Shown one piece after another: positions 29,001 to 36,844 of a stretch of DNA of 64,000 nucleotides; positions within the stretch are counted from its first letter, which is position 1; each line of letters opens with the position of its first letter. The notes below the pieces were generated by a model. The model was given only the letters and a program-made list of their open reading frames with translations. It was not told the DNA's origin and ran no database searches. The stretch is from NCBI RefSeq assembly GCF_015751765.1, contig NZ_JADOTX010000001.1, positions 1,612,001-1,676,000 of the forward strand, read 5' to 3'. Position numbers and translations under genes: made by a program. The DNA is from Micromonospora ureilytica (GTDB lineage: Bacteria; Actinomycetota; Actinomycetes; Mycobacteriales; Micromonosporaceae).

Positions 29001-29429
29001 GCCGACTACCGGGTGACCCTCGACGTCGACACGAGCCTGATCCTGCCGATCTCGACGAAGGTCAACACCTCGTGGACGTTCCGGTCCGCCGGCCCGGACG
29101 GGACCGGGAGCGTGCCGTTGCCGCTGCTCGCTGTCGACTACGCCCTGCCGATGGACCACGACAACCACCCGGTCGACGGCACCGCCGAGCTGGCCGTCCG
29201 GCAGGCGCACGGCGTGAAGACGCAGAAGGTGACGTCGTTCCAGGTCTGGACCTCGACGGACGACGGTGCCACCTGGAAGTCGGCCCGGGTCACCGGCAGC
29301 GGAGACAGCTACCGGGTCGCGCTGCCGAAGGCCACCTCCGGGCAGGCCGTCTCGCTGCGGGTGAAGGCCGCCGCCAACGGCGGTAGCGGAATCGACCAGA
29401 CCATCATCCGGGCGTACCACGCCGGCTGA
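26088..29429 (+). CDS. Large secreted S8 (subtilisin-like) protease
   Basis: A 1113-residue exported protease. A Sec signal occupies about residues 1-28, then a long propeptide. The S8 catalytic triad is intact: Asp231 in VAVLDTGAD, His264 in NGHGTHVAS and Ser437 in SGTSMASPHVAG; the oxyanion Asn is in IAAGNSG. After the catalytic domain (to about residue 490) some 620 residues of beta-rich, Ig- or jelly-roll-like domains follow with no recognised motif, much larger than usual for the family. GAGGAG precedes the ATG. It is a single-gene unit with a canonical terminator. Confidence 0.92.
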   Translation: MLRKTRWLLAVAVTATTLTALPGGAATAGPNGIGKTGSPAAVADGKTHTVTLLTGDVVTVRDTGSGCPQATVRPADENAVISQSCGPDGHLHVIPARVASQIGPVLDPDLFDVTTLIADGYDDDNSAELPLIVQPATASARVAALGDVLSLPSIGAVAGRVPKKSPATAKLATNSLLAGAKKVWLDRKVRATALTGGGRPAGLDRNLGQIAAPDAWKAGYTGKGVRVAVLDTGADFTHPDLVGRVAERADFTVEGGDAVDHNGHGTHVASTIAGTGAAAHGQRRGVAPDAKLVIGKVLDDNGYGDDSGIIAAMEWAATRADVINMSLGGSDPDDGTDPLSLAVDGLSKSTGALFVIAAGNSGAAISSPGSAASALTVGAVDRNDELADFSSRGPLVTSNVAKPEVVAPGVDIVAARAAGTNLQDPIDRYYEAISGTSMASPHVAGAAALLAQRHPDWTGERLKAALVGAADPLAGIDPYAVGAGRLNAARALGGPTSDQPVVNLGTFAYPQSGTSETKLSWTGESTAVLDLHVSIVNHDGQPVPRGAASLSTSRLTLKHGSTAAATLRINRAALAARPGFYLATVTARTGRTLVSTTPVSFYVEQPSHDLTIQTKPLPGLKDGAESWINLMVTNLTDPLIYYGGAGGTPGDTFTLRVPAGRYAILGSSVAYYVDSDVLETTLAAEADLDVRGARSVTLDPARARPVTATVDGVPTTPTRTDFTNVQTAANGLSWWHQISGYGTKTTVRTTALAKPTVGSRRTWAAVNLDSPAGTAKPYRYNLVHEYAGGVPADPAFRVNKAEQAKLARIDERFHQTDSPEMFTQLIRTGTTRDGVWVTQTHEGNLPPYRTDYLSPDILWADQGGYGGLAADEAPRSYRPGSRQSKIWARQPLHSDWYDDPAGADWSCATAPSRTRGNLHLDLVSLTDQHQRADCLQGEAIGVKRKLSLYRNGKLVDERSGPFGDFTVPQSMADYRVTLDVDTSLILPISTKVNTSWTFRSAGPDGTGSVPLPLLAVDYALPMDHDNHPVDGTAELAVRQAHGVKTQKVTSFQVWTSTDDGATWKSARVTGSGDSYRVALPKATSGQAVSLRVKAAANGGSGIDQTIIRAYHAG

Positions 29430-29440
29430 CCGTCGACACT

Positions 29441-29482
29441 GTGGTGCGGCCCGGCCCCGGCCGGGTCGCACCACCGTTTTTT
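29441..29482 (+). terminator. Rho-independent terminator of the subtilase gene
   Basis: A 16-bp GC-rich stem with one G-U pair (arms 29441-29456 and 29459-29474) is followed by CGTTTTTT. It is the most classical terminator in the window. Confidence 0.92.
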
Positions 29483-29558
29483 GTGTCGCGGTGTCGATCG
29501 GGGCCCGTCTCGTTCGTCGTGACGGTGAACCGTGACGCCGACACCGAGAGGCACGCTC

Positions 29559-30206
29559 ATGACGTCCGTCGTCGAGACACCGCTGCGCCGAACCCGTTTC
29601 CTGCTGGGCTGCGGCACGGTCGCCGGCCTTCTCTTCCCCGTCCTGTCGTTCGGGCAGGCGTTCACCCGGTCCGGATTCGAGCTGCGCCGGCACGCGGTCA
29701 GCTCACTCACCCTCGGCGACCTCGGCTGGTTGCAGGTCATCGCGTTCGCGGGCACCGGCGTGCTGGCCGTCGCCTTCGCGGTGGGCCTGTGGCAGGCGCT
29801 TCGACCGGGACGGGCCGGCACTGTGGTGCCGGTGCTGGTCGGCGTGTACGGGGTGGCGATGGTCGGCGGCGGGATCTTCGTGCCCGACCCGGCGCTCGGC
29901 TGGCCACCCGGCGCCCCGGCGGGGCTGCCCGAGCAGGCCAGCACCGGCAGCATCCTGCACACGGTGTGCGGCGCGGCGGCGTTCCTGTCACTGATCGCGG
30001 CCGGCCTGCTGCTCGCTCGACGGTTCGCCGGCCAGGGGGACCGCAACTGGGCGCTCTACAGCGCCACCAGCGGTGCCGTCGCGTTCGTGCTCACCGCCCT
30101 GCCATGGAGCGAGGGGAGTGCGAGCATCCGCTTCGCCGTCGGAGCGGTGCTCATCTCGGGGTGGCTCGTCGCGCTCTCCTGGCGGGCGCGCGACGAGGTG
30201 GCCTGA
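29559..30206 (+). CDS. DUF998 membrane protein
   Basis: A 215-residue protein with about six membrane helices, matching DUF998: RTRFLLGCGTVAGLLFPVLSFGQAFTR near the N-terminus, then FELRRHAVSSLTLGDLGWLQ and FVPDPALGWPPG. GAGAGG at 29546-29551 supports the ATG at 29559; an ATG at 29532 would be nine codons longer without such a site. The function is unknown. Its end is three bases from the convergent DUF2231 gene. Confidence 0.85.
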   Translation: MTSVVETPLRRTRFLLGCGTVAGLLFPVLSFGQAFTRSGFELRRHAVSSLTLGDLGWLQVIAFAGTGVLAVAFAVGLWQALRPGRAGTVVPVLVGVYGVAMVGGGIFVPDPALGWPPGAPAGLPEQASTGSILHTVCGAAAFLSLIAAGLLLARRFAGQGDRNWALYSATSGAVAFVLTALPWSEGSASIRFAVGAVLISGWLVALSWRARDEVA

Positions 30207-30209
30207 CCG

Positions 30210-30692
30210 TCACTGGCCCTCCCAGACCGCCTTCGCCCCCGAGTCGCCGGTGCGGTACACGTAATACACGGTGACGGCGGCGGCCACCAGCGACAACACC
30301 TGCAACGCCGGGGTCAGCAGCCGGGGGCGCGCACCCTCGGCGGGTCGCGGCGGAACGAGCCGGACCAGTGCCAGGGCCACAACCCCCAACCCGATGCTGG
30401 CCCAGAACGTGATGTCGCCGAACTCCTGGTGCGCCTCCAGCGTCGGGAGGAACTCGGGGGTGACCCGGTTGGCGGCGCGCATCCGCTCGAGGAAGGCGTC
30501 GCCGGAGAGCTTCGTCAGCAGGGCGGCGACCGGCGTACCCACGGCGAGCAGCCCCAGCACCCACCGGGTGTGCGGCCGGATCAGCGGGACGAACGCGTAA
30601 CCGACAGTCAGCAGGGCCAGCAACGGCACGAACACGACCGCGGCGTGCAGCAGCAGAGGGTGGGCCGGGATGCCCATGAACTCCTCGAACAT
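30210..30692 (-). CDS. DUF2231 membrane protein
   Basis: A 160-residue protein with four membrane helices. It matches DUF2231: MGIPAHPLLLHAAVVFVPLLALL with the conserved HP-LxHA pattern at the start, then a loop FLERMRAANRVTPEFLPTLEAHQEFGD with a conserved His. GGAGGAG precedes the start. Function unknown. A large imperfect hairpin lies directly upstream of its ribosome-binding site. Confidence 0.85.
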   Translation of the reverse strand: MFEEFMGIPAHPLLLHAAVVFVPLLALLTVGYAFVPLIRPHTRWVLGLLAVGTPVAALLTKLSGDAFLERMRAANRVTPEFLPTLEAHQEFGDITFWASIGLGVVALALVRLVPPRPAEGARPRLLTPALQVLSLVAAAVTVYYVYRTGDSGAKAVWEGQ

Positions 30693-30704
30693 CGGCGTCT
30701 CCTC

Positions 30705-30751
30705 CGATAACGTCGCCCTGGACGTTGATCGTCCACAGGGCGACGCTATCG
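30705..30751 (-). promoter_or_regulatory. Imperfect inverted repeat ahead of the DUF2231 gene
   Basis: Arms CGATAACGTCGCCCTGGAC (30705-30723) and 30731-30751 pair over about 18 positions with one mismatch and a two-base bulge, around a GTTGATC loop. It is 13 bases above the DUF2231 start and 59 beyond the LysE stop, so it may be an operator, or a terminator of the LysE gene. Confidence 0.45.
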
Positions 30752-30809
30752 GTACCGCGCCGGCATGTCATCCCCGTCGATCGCTCACCTGCCGCAACGC
30801 AGTGCGGCC

Positions 30810-31445
30810 TCAGGTCGCCGCCGCACGTACGCCGAGGCCGACCAGGAGCACGCCGGTCAGCCGATCGAGCGCTCGTCGCACCGATGCGCTGCGCAGCAAC
30901 CGGGCGGCGGCACCGGAGACGACGGTCCAGCCGGCGAGCCAACAGGTGTTCATCGCGCCGTGCGCCGTGGCGAGGAGCAACATCGGCACCAGCACCGGTC
31001 GGCCCGGTTCGAGGAACTGCGGCGCCAACGTGAGGTAGATGGCGGCGGCCTTGGGGTTCAGCACGTTGCCGAGCAACCCTTGCAGGTACGGGTGGTCCAC
31101 GCGCCAGGGCAGCCTTCGGGCGGAAACCGTCGGTCGCCGTCCCGCCCCCACGCGACGGCGCGACGCGGACCAGAGCATCCAGAGCCCGAGCCCGACCAGA
31201 TAACCGGCCCCGACCAGCTTGACCACCCAGAACGCCTGCGACGAGCGCAGCACCAGCGCGGCCAGGCCGACAGCGGCCAGCGTGGCGTGAACGTAGAGCC
31301 CGGTCACCGTACCCAGGATCACCCACCAGCCCTGCCGTCGCCCGCCGGTGGCGACCCGCGAGACGACAAGGGTCAGGCTCGTGCCCGGCGTGGCGGTAAT
31401 CGGCGCGACGGCGAGCAGGAAGCCGAGCACCGCGACCCCGCGCAC
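30810..31445 (-). CDS. LysE/RhtB-family exporter
   Basis: A 211-residue membrane protein with six helices. It matches LysE-type translocators: FLLAVAPITATPGTSLTLVVSR holds the PGP-like motif of helix 1, and LQGLLGNVLNPKAAAIYLTLAPQF the conserved NPKAA(I/L)FF-like motif. The family exports amino acids and related compounds. The GTG start at 31445 has AGGAGGG just before it. A 29-bp inverted repeat overlaps the leader. No amino acid biosynthesis gene is near, so the substrate is unknown. Confidence 0.88.
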   Translation of the reverse strand: MRGVAVLGFLLAVAPITATPGTSLTLVVSRVATGGRRQGWWVILGTVTGLYVHATLAAVGLAALVLRSSQAFWVVKLVGAGYLVGLGLWMLWSASRRRVGAGRRPTVSARRLPWRVDHPYLQGLLGNVLNPKAAAIYLTLAPQFLEPGRPVLVPMLLLATAHGAMNTCWLAGWTVVSGAAARLLRSASVRRALDRLTGVLLVGLGVRAAAT

Positions 31446-31454
31446 AAGTCCCTC

Positions 31455-31483
31455 CTAATGGCTATCGACGTCAAAGCCGTTAG
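31455..31483. promoter_or_regulatory. Operator-like inverted repeat ahead of the LysE gene
   Basis: CTAATGGCT (31455-31463) and AGCCGTTAG (31475-31483) are inverted with one mismatch around an 11-base spacer containing GACGTC. It lies immediately upstream of the ribosome-binding site, placing a bound regulator across the promoter start or leader. Confidence 0.45.
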
Positions 31484-31535
31484 GGACGCTACTCTCCGGG
31501 TCAGGTCGGCAGCCGCCGCGCGATAGCCGCCGTGG

Positions 31536-32579
31536 TCAGCTCCGCGAGCGCGGCAGGCAGTCCTTCTTGTACTTGAGGCCCGAACCGCACCAGCAGGCGT
31601 CGTTGCGCTCCGGCGGCCAGGCGATCCGTGCGCTGGGCCGCGCCGACACCTCGGCCGCGTAGCCCGCCCGCACCGCCGCGTCGGCCGGATCGCCGCCACG
31701 CCGACCGGCGAACGCTGTCAACCCGGAGACTGTCGCGCCGAACACGCCCAACCCGGCCTGACCGACCTCCCTGAGCCGAACCAACTCCGTCTCCAACCGG
31801 CCCCGGTGCGCGTCCCAGTCCGGCCCGTACACCTCGCTGAGGGCGGGATGCTCGGCGAGCAGACGATCGAGCTCGGCCCGCGGCCAGAAGAGCAGATCCG
31901 ACTCGGAGTCCCTACGCTCCCCGGCCCGACGCACGAGCTGGGTTTCCAGCCGGTCCGCCAGGTCGTCCTGCCGGTCGTGCGGCAGGTTCAGATTCCGGCG
32001 TACCCGATGCCGCTGTTGCAACAGGAAGAACGCGACACCTGGAGCGTCCGGCGGACCGAGATCGACCACCGGGTCGATCGCGGTGCTGGCCGGCCCGGAC
32101 GCGGCGGTCGCGCGGTCGCCGAGCACTGTGTCGACCGCCTCGCTCAGCCACGTCTCGGCGGTCGCCGAACGCCCACCGGCGTCCAGCGCGGCACTGACGT
32201 AGGCGGGCGCGTCGGGCTGCACGACCAGCAACTGGCGCAACGCGGCCAACTCCGCCATCGCCTCGTCGTCGCGACCGCCGGCCCGGAACAGCGCGCGGGC
32301 CCGCAGCGCGCGGGCGAACCCGGCCCGAGGGTCATCTCCGGACGGGTACGCCGCCAGGGCCTGCTCCGCGTACCGCAGCGCCGCCTCGGGCCTGGCGCGG
32401 ATCTCCGCGATCTCGGCGGCCAGCGTCAGCGCGTCGCCGGCGTCGTCCGGATCCTCCAGCCGGCCCTGCTCGGCGGCCTCCGCGAGATCGGCGGCGACGC
32501 CGAGCGGATCGGCCATCCCGAGCGCCGAGCGGCGAAGTTCGGCGAGGTCAGCCTTGGTGAGTGTCTCTCTCGTCGGCAC
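31536..32579 (-). CDS. SEC-C zinc-motif protein
   Basis: A 347-residue protein. The C-terminus ends in the SEC-C metal-binding motif CWCGSGLKYKKDCL, of the type seen in SecA and in many unrelated proteins. The main part is helical and tetratricopeptide-like (ADLAEAAEQGRLEDPDDAGDALTLAAEIAEIRARPEAAL, read here in pieces as ADLAEAAEQG and LTLAAEIAEIR), suggesting protein binding. The GTG at 32579 is chosen; another GTG 15 codons earlier (32624) is possible. No operon partner. Function unknown. Confidence 0.72.
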   Translation of the reverse strand: MPTRETLTKADLAELRRSALGMADPLGVAADLAEAAEQGRLEDPDDAGDALTLAAEIAEIRARPEAALRYAEQALAAYPSGDDPRAGFARALRARALFRAGGRDDEAMAELAALRQLLVVQPDAPAYVSAALDAGGRSATAETWLSEAVDTVLGDRATAASGPASTAIDPVVDLGPPDAPGVAFFLLQQRHRVRRNLNLPHDRQDDLADRLETQLVRRAGERRDSESDLLFWPRAELDRLLAEHPALSEVYGPDWDAHRGRLETELVRLREVGQAGLGVFGATVSGLTAFAGRRGGDPADAAVRAGYAAEVSARPSARIAWPPERNDACWCGSGLKYKKDCLPRSRS

Positions 32580-32671
32580 GATCTCACGGTACGTCGGGGT
32601 GCTCGCGGTATGCGGGCAGATCACCTGTTACGCCGCTCTCATACCGGCTCTCATGCCGCCCGCCGTGCCGA

Positions 32672-33502
32672 CTAGGACCACGCGCCGGCCGCCGCAGCCT
32701 GGGCGGCGTAACTGTCGAAGTCGAGCGGGTCCCGTCCGAGAACCCGCCGTACCCCGTCGGCCGGTTCGGCGAGATGGCCCGCCCGCATCCCGGCGAACAG
32801 GGCGTTCAACGCCGTGGCCGTCTCCGCCGGATAACCCTCGGCGAGCAGTTCGGCGTGGTACTGCTCCGGGGTGAGCTCCACGTAGCGGATCGAACGGCCG
32901 CTCACCCGGGCGATCGTCGCCACCGCCGCGGCGAAGGTGAGCGCACGAGGACCGGACAGGTCGTACACCTGTTCGTGGTGACCGGGCGACGTCAACAGCG
33001 TCGCGGCCACGTCGGCGACGTCCTGGACGTCGACGAACGGCTCCGGCGTGGTGCCCATCGGCAGGGCCAGCCGACCGTCGAGCAGTGGTTGGCGCCACAG
33101 GTCCTCGCTGAAGTTCTGGCTGAAGTTGTTCGGCCGGATGATCGTCCACTCGATGCCGGATTTCCGCACCGCCTCCTCGGCGGCGAGCATGCCGGGGGAG
33201 AAGTCGCCGACCCGGTCGATCCCCCGGCCGGAGAGGGCCACGATCCGGCCGACACCCGAGTCGACCGCCTGGGTCACGAAGTCGCTGGCCGGCGCCGGGT
33301 CCTCCGGGGCCAGCAGATAGACCGCGGAGGCGCCCGCCAGGGCCGGCCGCCAGGTGTCGCGTCGCGACCAGTCGAACCGCACCTCACCGGAGCGAGAGGC
33401 GGCCCGGACGTGCCGACCCGCCGTCCGCAGCGTCTGGACCAGCCGACGACCGGTCTTGCCGGTCCCGGCCATCACGAGTATCGAAGGTGCGTCAGTCGTC
33501 AT
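32672..33502 (-). CDS. NmrA-like NAD(P)-binding Rossmann protein
   Basis: A 276-residue protein with the N-terminal nucleotide-binding pattern ILVMAGTGKTGRRLVQTL (GxGxxG variant), SGRGIDRVGDF, and IIRPNNFSQNF, typical of the NmrA/HSCARG and quinone oxidoreductase-like atypical short-chain dehydrogenases. Many lack catalytic Tyr-Lys and act as redox sensors or reductases. The ATG at 33502 is used; a GTG two codons earlier is equally possible. It is divergent from the AraC regulator at 33606, with a direct repeat in between, and is likely its target. Confidence 0.85.
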   Translation of the reverse strand: MTTDAPSILVMAGTGKTGRRLVQTLRTAGRHVRAASRSGEVRFDWSRRDTWRPALAGASAVYLLAPEDPAPASDFVTQAVDSGVGRIVALSGRGIDRVGDFSPGMLAAEEAVRKSGIEWTIIRPNNFSQNFSEDLWRQPLLDGRLALPMGTTPEPFVDVQDVADVAATLLTSPGHHEQVYDLSGPRALTFAAAVATIARVSGRSIRYVELTPEQYHAELLAEGYPAETATALNALFAGMRAGHLAEPADGVRRVLGRDPLDFDSYAAQAAAAGAWS

Positions 33503-33536
33503 GACCACGATTCAACGCGCCCGGCCCCGGGCGGGA

Positions 33537-33573
33537 CATGTCCTGTCGTACGCCAGGCATGTCCGATCGTCCG
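33537..33573. promoter_or_regulatory. Direct repeat, likely AraC binding site
   Basis: Two 16-base copies, CATGTCCTGTCGTACG (33537-33552) and CATGTCCGATCGTCCG (33558-33573), agree at 13 positions and are spaced exactly 21 bp, two helical turns. This is the geometry of AraC-family half-sites. The repeat lies between the divergent NmrA-like and AraC genes. The first copy also overlaps a GGACATGTCC palindrome (33534-33543). Confidence 0.6.
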
Positions 33574-33605
33574 CGGTCCATCCTCCGCGACCTATCGTCG
33601 GTGCC

Positions 33606-34532
33606 ATGGACCCGTTCGACAATCTGCTGCGCGGTTTGCACGCCGACGGCGCGGCCTTCGGCCGGTCGGTGCTGACGCCGCCGTGGGCGCTGCGGTTCAC
33701 CGACGGCGCCCCGCTGACACTGTGTGTCCCGATGCGGGGCGAGGGCTGGATCTCCCACCCGGAGAGCGACAAGCCACGCCTGGTCCGGGTCGGCGAGGCG
33801 GCCACCGTGCGCGGGCCGGCGCCGTTCGTCTTCTCCGCCGAGCCCCGGTCGAGCTTCGAGCCCGGGGAACTGCGGGACGTCCGGCGCGGCCAGACCGGAG
33901 TGGTCGACCCGGTCGGCACGGACCACACCGACCGTCTCGTGCTGCTGGTCGGGGTGTACCACGTCCGTCGCCGGGTGCCGCAGCGGCTGCTGGGCGCGCT
34001 GCCGCCGGTGCTCGTCGTGCCCGAAGACCAGGACTGCGCCGCGCTGCGCGACTACCTGGACGCCCAACTCGACGCGGGTCGGCCCGGACGGCAGGTCGTG
34101 CTCGACCGCCTGCTGGACTGGTTGTTGGTGTGCACGGTGCGGGACTGGTTCGACCAGCCGGAGGCCGAGGCCCCCGGCTGGTACCGCGCGTTGAGCGACG
34201 ACACGGTCGGTCCGGTGCTACGCGCCATGCACGAAGCGCCGGGCCGGCCGTGGACCCTGGCCAGCCTCGCCGCGCAGGCTGGGGTCTCCCGGTCCACACT
34301 GGCCAAACGGTTCACCGCGTTGGTGGGCGAGCCCCCGCTCACCTACCTGACCGACTGGCGCATGACAGTGGCCGCCGACATGCTTGCCGAGTCGACAGCG
34401 ACGGTCGCCGCCGTGGCGCGTCACCTGGGGTACGCGGACGCCTTCGGCTTCAGCGCGGCCTTCAAACGCGTGCACCGCATGAGCCCGAGCGGGCATCGAC
34501 GACTCACCCGTGCCGACGCCACCGCGGCGTGA
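33606..34532 (+). CDS. AraC-family regulator with cupin sensor
   Basis: A 308-residue protein of the AraC-type with an N-terminal cupin (AraC_binding_2/cupin_6) domain: TDGAPLTLCVPMRGEGWI and RVGEAATVRGPAPFVF. The C-terminal part has the double helix-turn-helix: WTLASLAAQAGVSRSTLAKRF and VAAVARHLGYADAFGFSAAFKR with the usual HRMSPSGHR end. It is divergent from the NmrA-like gene and probably controls that gene and itself through the 21-bp direct repeat. Confidence 0.9.
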   Translation: MDPFDNLLRGLHADGAAFGRSVLTPPWALRFTDGAPLTLCVPMRGEGWISHPESDKPRLVRVGEAATVRGPAPFVFSAEPRSSFEPGELRDVRRGQTGVVDPVGTDHTDRLVLLVGVYHVRRRVPQRLLGALPPVLVVPEDQDCAALRDYLDAQLDAGRPGRQVVLDRLLDWLLVCTVRDWFDQPEAEAPGWYRALSDDTVGPVLRAMHEAPGRPWTLASLAAQAGVSRSTLAKRFTALVGEPPLTYLTDWRMTVAADMLAESTATVAAVARHLGYADAFGFSAAFKRVHRMSPSGHRRLTRADATAA

Positions 34533-34666
34533 CCGCTGCTCTTCAAGCCCCAGAGCCGGTCGACGAGTGGTCGCAAAACCAACGAACTACGGTCATCTGC
34601 CGTCAACCCGTCGTCGGTAGCGTCCGGTCGCCAGTTTCCCGACCAGGTCGCACAAAAGGCGGAATT

Positions 34667-36736
34667 ATGGGCACGGTGGATCGCCGTACGTTCCTCAAGG
34701 CGATGGGAGTTCCCGCGATCGGCGCGGCGCTCCCGATGGACCTCAGCAAGGCGCTCGCCATCCCGGCGAACAACCGGACCGGCTCGATCAATGACGTCGA
34801 GCACGTCATCATCCTGATGCAGGAGAACCGCTCCTTCGACCACTACTTCGGCACCATGCGCGGCGTACGCGGATTCGGTGACCCCCATCCGGCGACACTG
34901 TCGTCCGGCAAGGACGTGTGGCACCAGCCCAACGGGGCCGACGAGTTGCTGCCCTTCCGCCCCGAGGTGAAGGATCTCGGCCAGACCTTCCTGCCGGACC
35001 CGCCGCACGGCTGGAACGACGGGCACGCCGCCTGGAACGACGGCCGGTTCGACAGGTGGGTGCCGAACAAGGGCGTCACGGCGATGACCTACCACACCCG
35101 CCAGGACCTGCCGTACCACTACGCGCTCGCCGACGCGTTCACCGTCTGCGACAGCTACCATTGCTCCCTGATGGGCCCGACCGACCCGAACCGCTACCAC
35201 ATGTGGAGCGGCTGGGTCGGCAACGACGGCAAGGGCGGCGGCCCGGTCATCACCAACGCGGAGGCCGGCTACGACTGGTCCACCTACCCGGAGCGGCTGG
35301 AACGCAACGGCATCTCCTGGAAGATCTATCAGGACGTCGGCACCGGCCTGAACGCCGCCGGGTCCTGGGGCTGGACGAACGACCCGTACATCGGCAACTA
35401 CGGCGACAACTCGCTGCTCTACTTCCACAAATACCAGAACGCGCAACCCGGAACGCCGCTGGCCGACAAGGCCAAGACCGGCACCGAGGTAAGGACCCAG
35501 GGCCGCGACCCGGAGGCGCTGCTGGCCGACTTCCGCGCCGACGTCGAGGCGGGACGCCTGCCGGAGGTCTCCTGGATCACCGCGCCCGAGGCGTACACCG
35601 AGCACCCGAACTGGGAGCCGGCGTACGGCTCCTGGTACATCTCCCAGGTCATCGACATCCTCGCCTCGAACCCCGAGGTGTGGAGCAAGATGGCGCTCTT
35701 CATCACGTACGACGAGGAGGGCGGCTTCTTCGACCACGTGGTCCCGCCGACGCCCCCGCAGACCCGCGAGCACGGCCAGTCGACAGTGCCTACCACCAAC
35801 GAGATCTTCCCCGGCGACGCCGACCACCCGGCCGGGCCGTACGGCCTCGGCATCCGGGTGCCGATGGTCATCGTCTCGCCCTGGACGCGCGGCGGCTACG
35901 TGAACTCGCAGGTTTTCGACCACACCTCACTGATCAAGTTCCTGGAGGCGCGGTTCGGGCACGGCCGGCCGGACCTGATCGAGCAGAACATCACCCCGTG
36001 GCGGCGGGCCGTCGTCGGCGACCTGACCACGGCCTTCGACTTCCGGCACCCGAACCGCTCGCGCGAGGTCAGGTTGCCCGACACCGACGACTTCAAGCCC
36101 GAGGACCTGGTCCGGCACCCCGACGAGGTGCCGGTCCCGCCGGCGGACCAGCGGCTGCCGAAGCAGGAGCACGGGGTACGCCCGGCACGCCCGATCCCGT
36201 ACACCCTGCACGCCGACGGGCACCGCGGCGGCGACTCGTTCCGGATCGACTTCCGCAACTCCGGCGGGGTCGCCGCGGTCTTCCAGGTCCGCCAGGCGGG
36301 CAGCGCGGACGCCCCGCGCAGCTACACCGTCGAGCCGGGCAAGCACCTGACCGACACCTGGCCGGTCACCTCCGGGTACGACCTGTCGGTGCACGGGCCG
36401 AACGGGTTCTTCCGCCGGTTCACCGACGGTCGGTCCCACCTCGACGTCACCCCCTCGTACGACGAGCGCGACTACAAGCTGGCCCTCACGCTCAAGAACC
36501 GCCTGTCGAAGCGGGTCGAGGTGACCATCCGGGACGGGTACAACGCCCGTCCGGTCACGCTGTCGCTGCGCCCCGGCGAGGCCGAGCGCGTCACGTGGGC
36601 GCTCGCCCGCACCCACGGCTGGTACGACCTGACGGTCCACGTCGCCGGTGACGCCGACTTCGCGTACCGCTGCGCGGGTCATGTCGAGAACGGCAAGGAC
36701 AGCATCAGCGACCCGGCCCTCGGCGGTCTCGTCTAG
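34667..36736 (+). CDS. Phosphocholine-specific phospholipase C (Tat-exported)
   Basis: A 689-residue exported enzyme of the phosphoesterase/phospholipase C family. A Tat motif DRRTFLKAMG lies at residues 5-14. The catalytic phosphoesterase domain runs to about residue 470 and begins with VEHVIILMQENRSFDHYFGTMRGVRGF; other conserved parts are SWITAPEAYTEHPN and FITYDEEGGFFDHVVPP. The C-terminal third has two copies of the DUF756 beta-sandwich domain found in this family. It hydrolyses phospholipids or phosphate diesters outside the cell and is often phosphate-regulated. A stem-loop at 36799-36840 probably ends its transcript. Confidence 0.92.
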   Translation: MGTVDRRTFLKAMGVPAIGAALPMDLSKALAIPANNRTGSINDVEHVIILMQENRSFDHYFGTMRGVRGFGDPHPATLSSGKDVWHQPNGADELLPFRPEVKDLGQTFLPDPPHGWNDGHAAWNDGRFDRWVPNKGVTAMTYHTRQDLPYHYALADAFTVCDSYHCSLMGPTDPNRYHMWSGWVGNDGKGGGPVITNAEAGYDWSTYPERLERNGISWKIYQDVGTGLNAAGSWGWTNDPYIGNYGDNSLLYFHKYQNAQPGTPLADKAKTGTEVRTQGRDPEALLADFRADVEAGRLPEVSWITAPEAYTEHPNWEPAYGSWYISQVIDILASNPEVWSKMALFITYDEEGGFFDHVVPPTPPQTREHGQSTVPTTNEIFPGDADHPAGPYGLGIRVPMVIVSPWTRGGYVNSQVFDHTSLIKFLEARFGHGRPDLIEQNITPWRRAVVGDLTTAFDFRHPNRSREVRLPDTDDFKPEDLVRHPDEVPVPPADQRLPKQEHGVRPARPIPYTLHADGHRGGDSFRIDFRNSGGVAAVFQVRQAGSADAPRSYTVEPGKHLTDTWPVTSGYDLSVHGPNGFFRRFTDGRSHLDVTPSYDERDYKLALTLKNRLSKRVEVTIRDGYNARPVTLSLRPGEAERVTWALARTHGWYDLTVHVAGDADFAYRCAGHVENGKDSISDPALGGLV

Positions 36737-36798
36737 GGCGTCTGTCGGCCCGGCGCTGGATGATGCCTGCGTCAGTCGGCGGCGGACGTGGTGGTGAG

Positions 36799-36840
36799 CG
36801 TTATGACTCAGCGGCGTATTCATACCTCGGAGTCATAACG
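36799..36840. terminator. Shared terminator-like stem-loop between convergent genes
   Basis: CGTTATGACTC (36799-36809) pairs perfectly with GAGTCATAACG (36830-36840) around a 20-base loop. It lies between the phospholipase C stop (36736) and the WYL regulator stop (36845), so it can end both transcripts. It is unusually AT-rich for this genome. It could instead be a protein site. Confidence 0.6.
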
Positions 36841-36844
36841 TTCA

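Noticed and set aside
27186..29693. Long minus-strand frame opposite the subtilase
   Set aside because: No motif, biased composition, and it covers a canonical terminator of the plus-strand gene.
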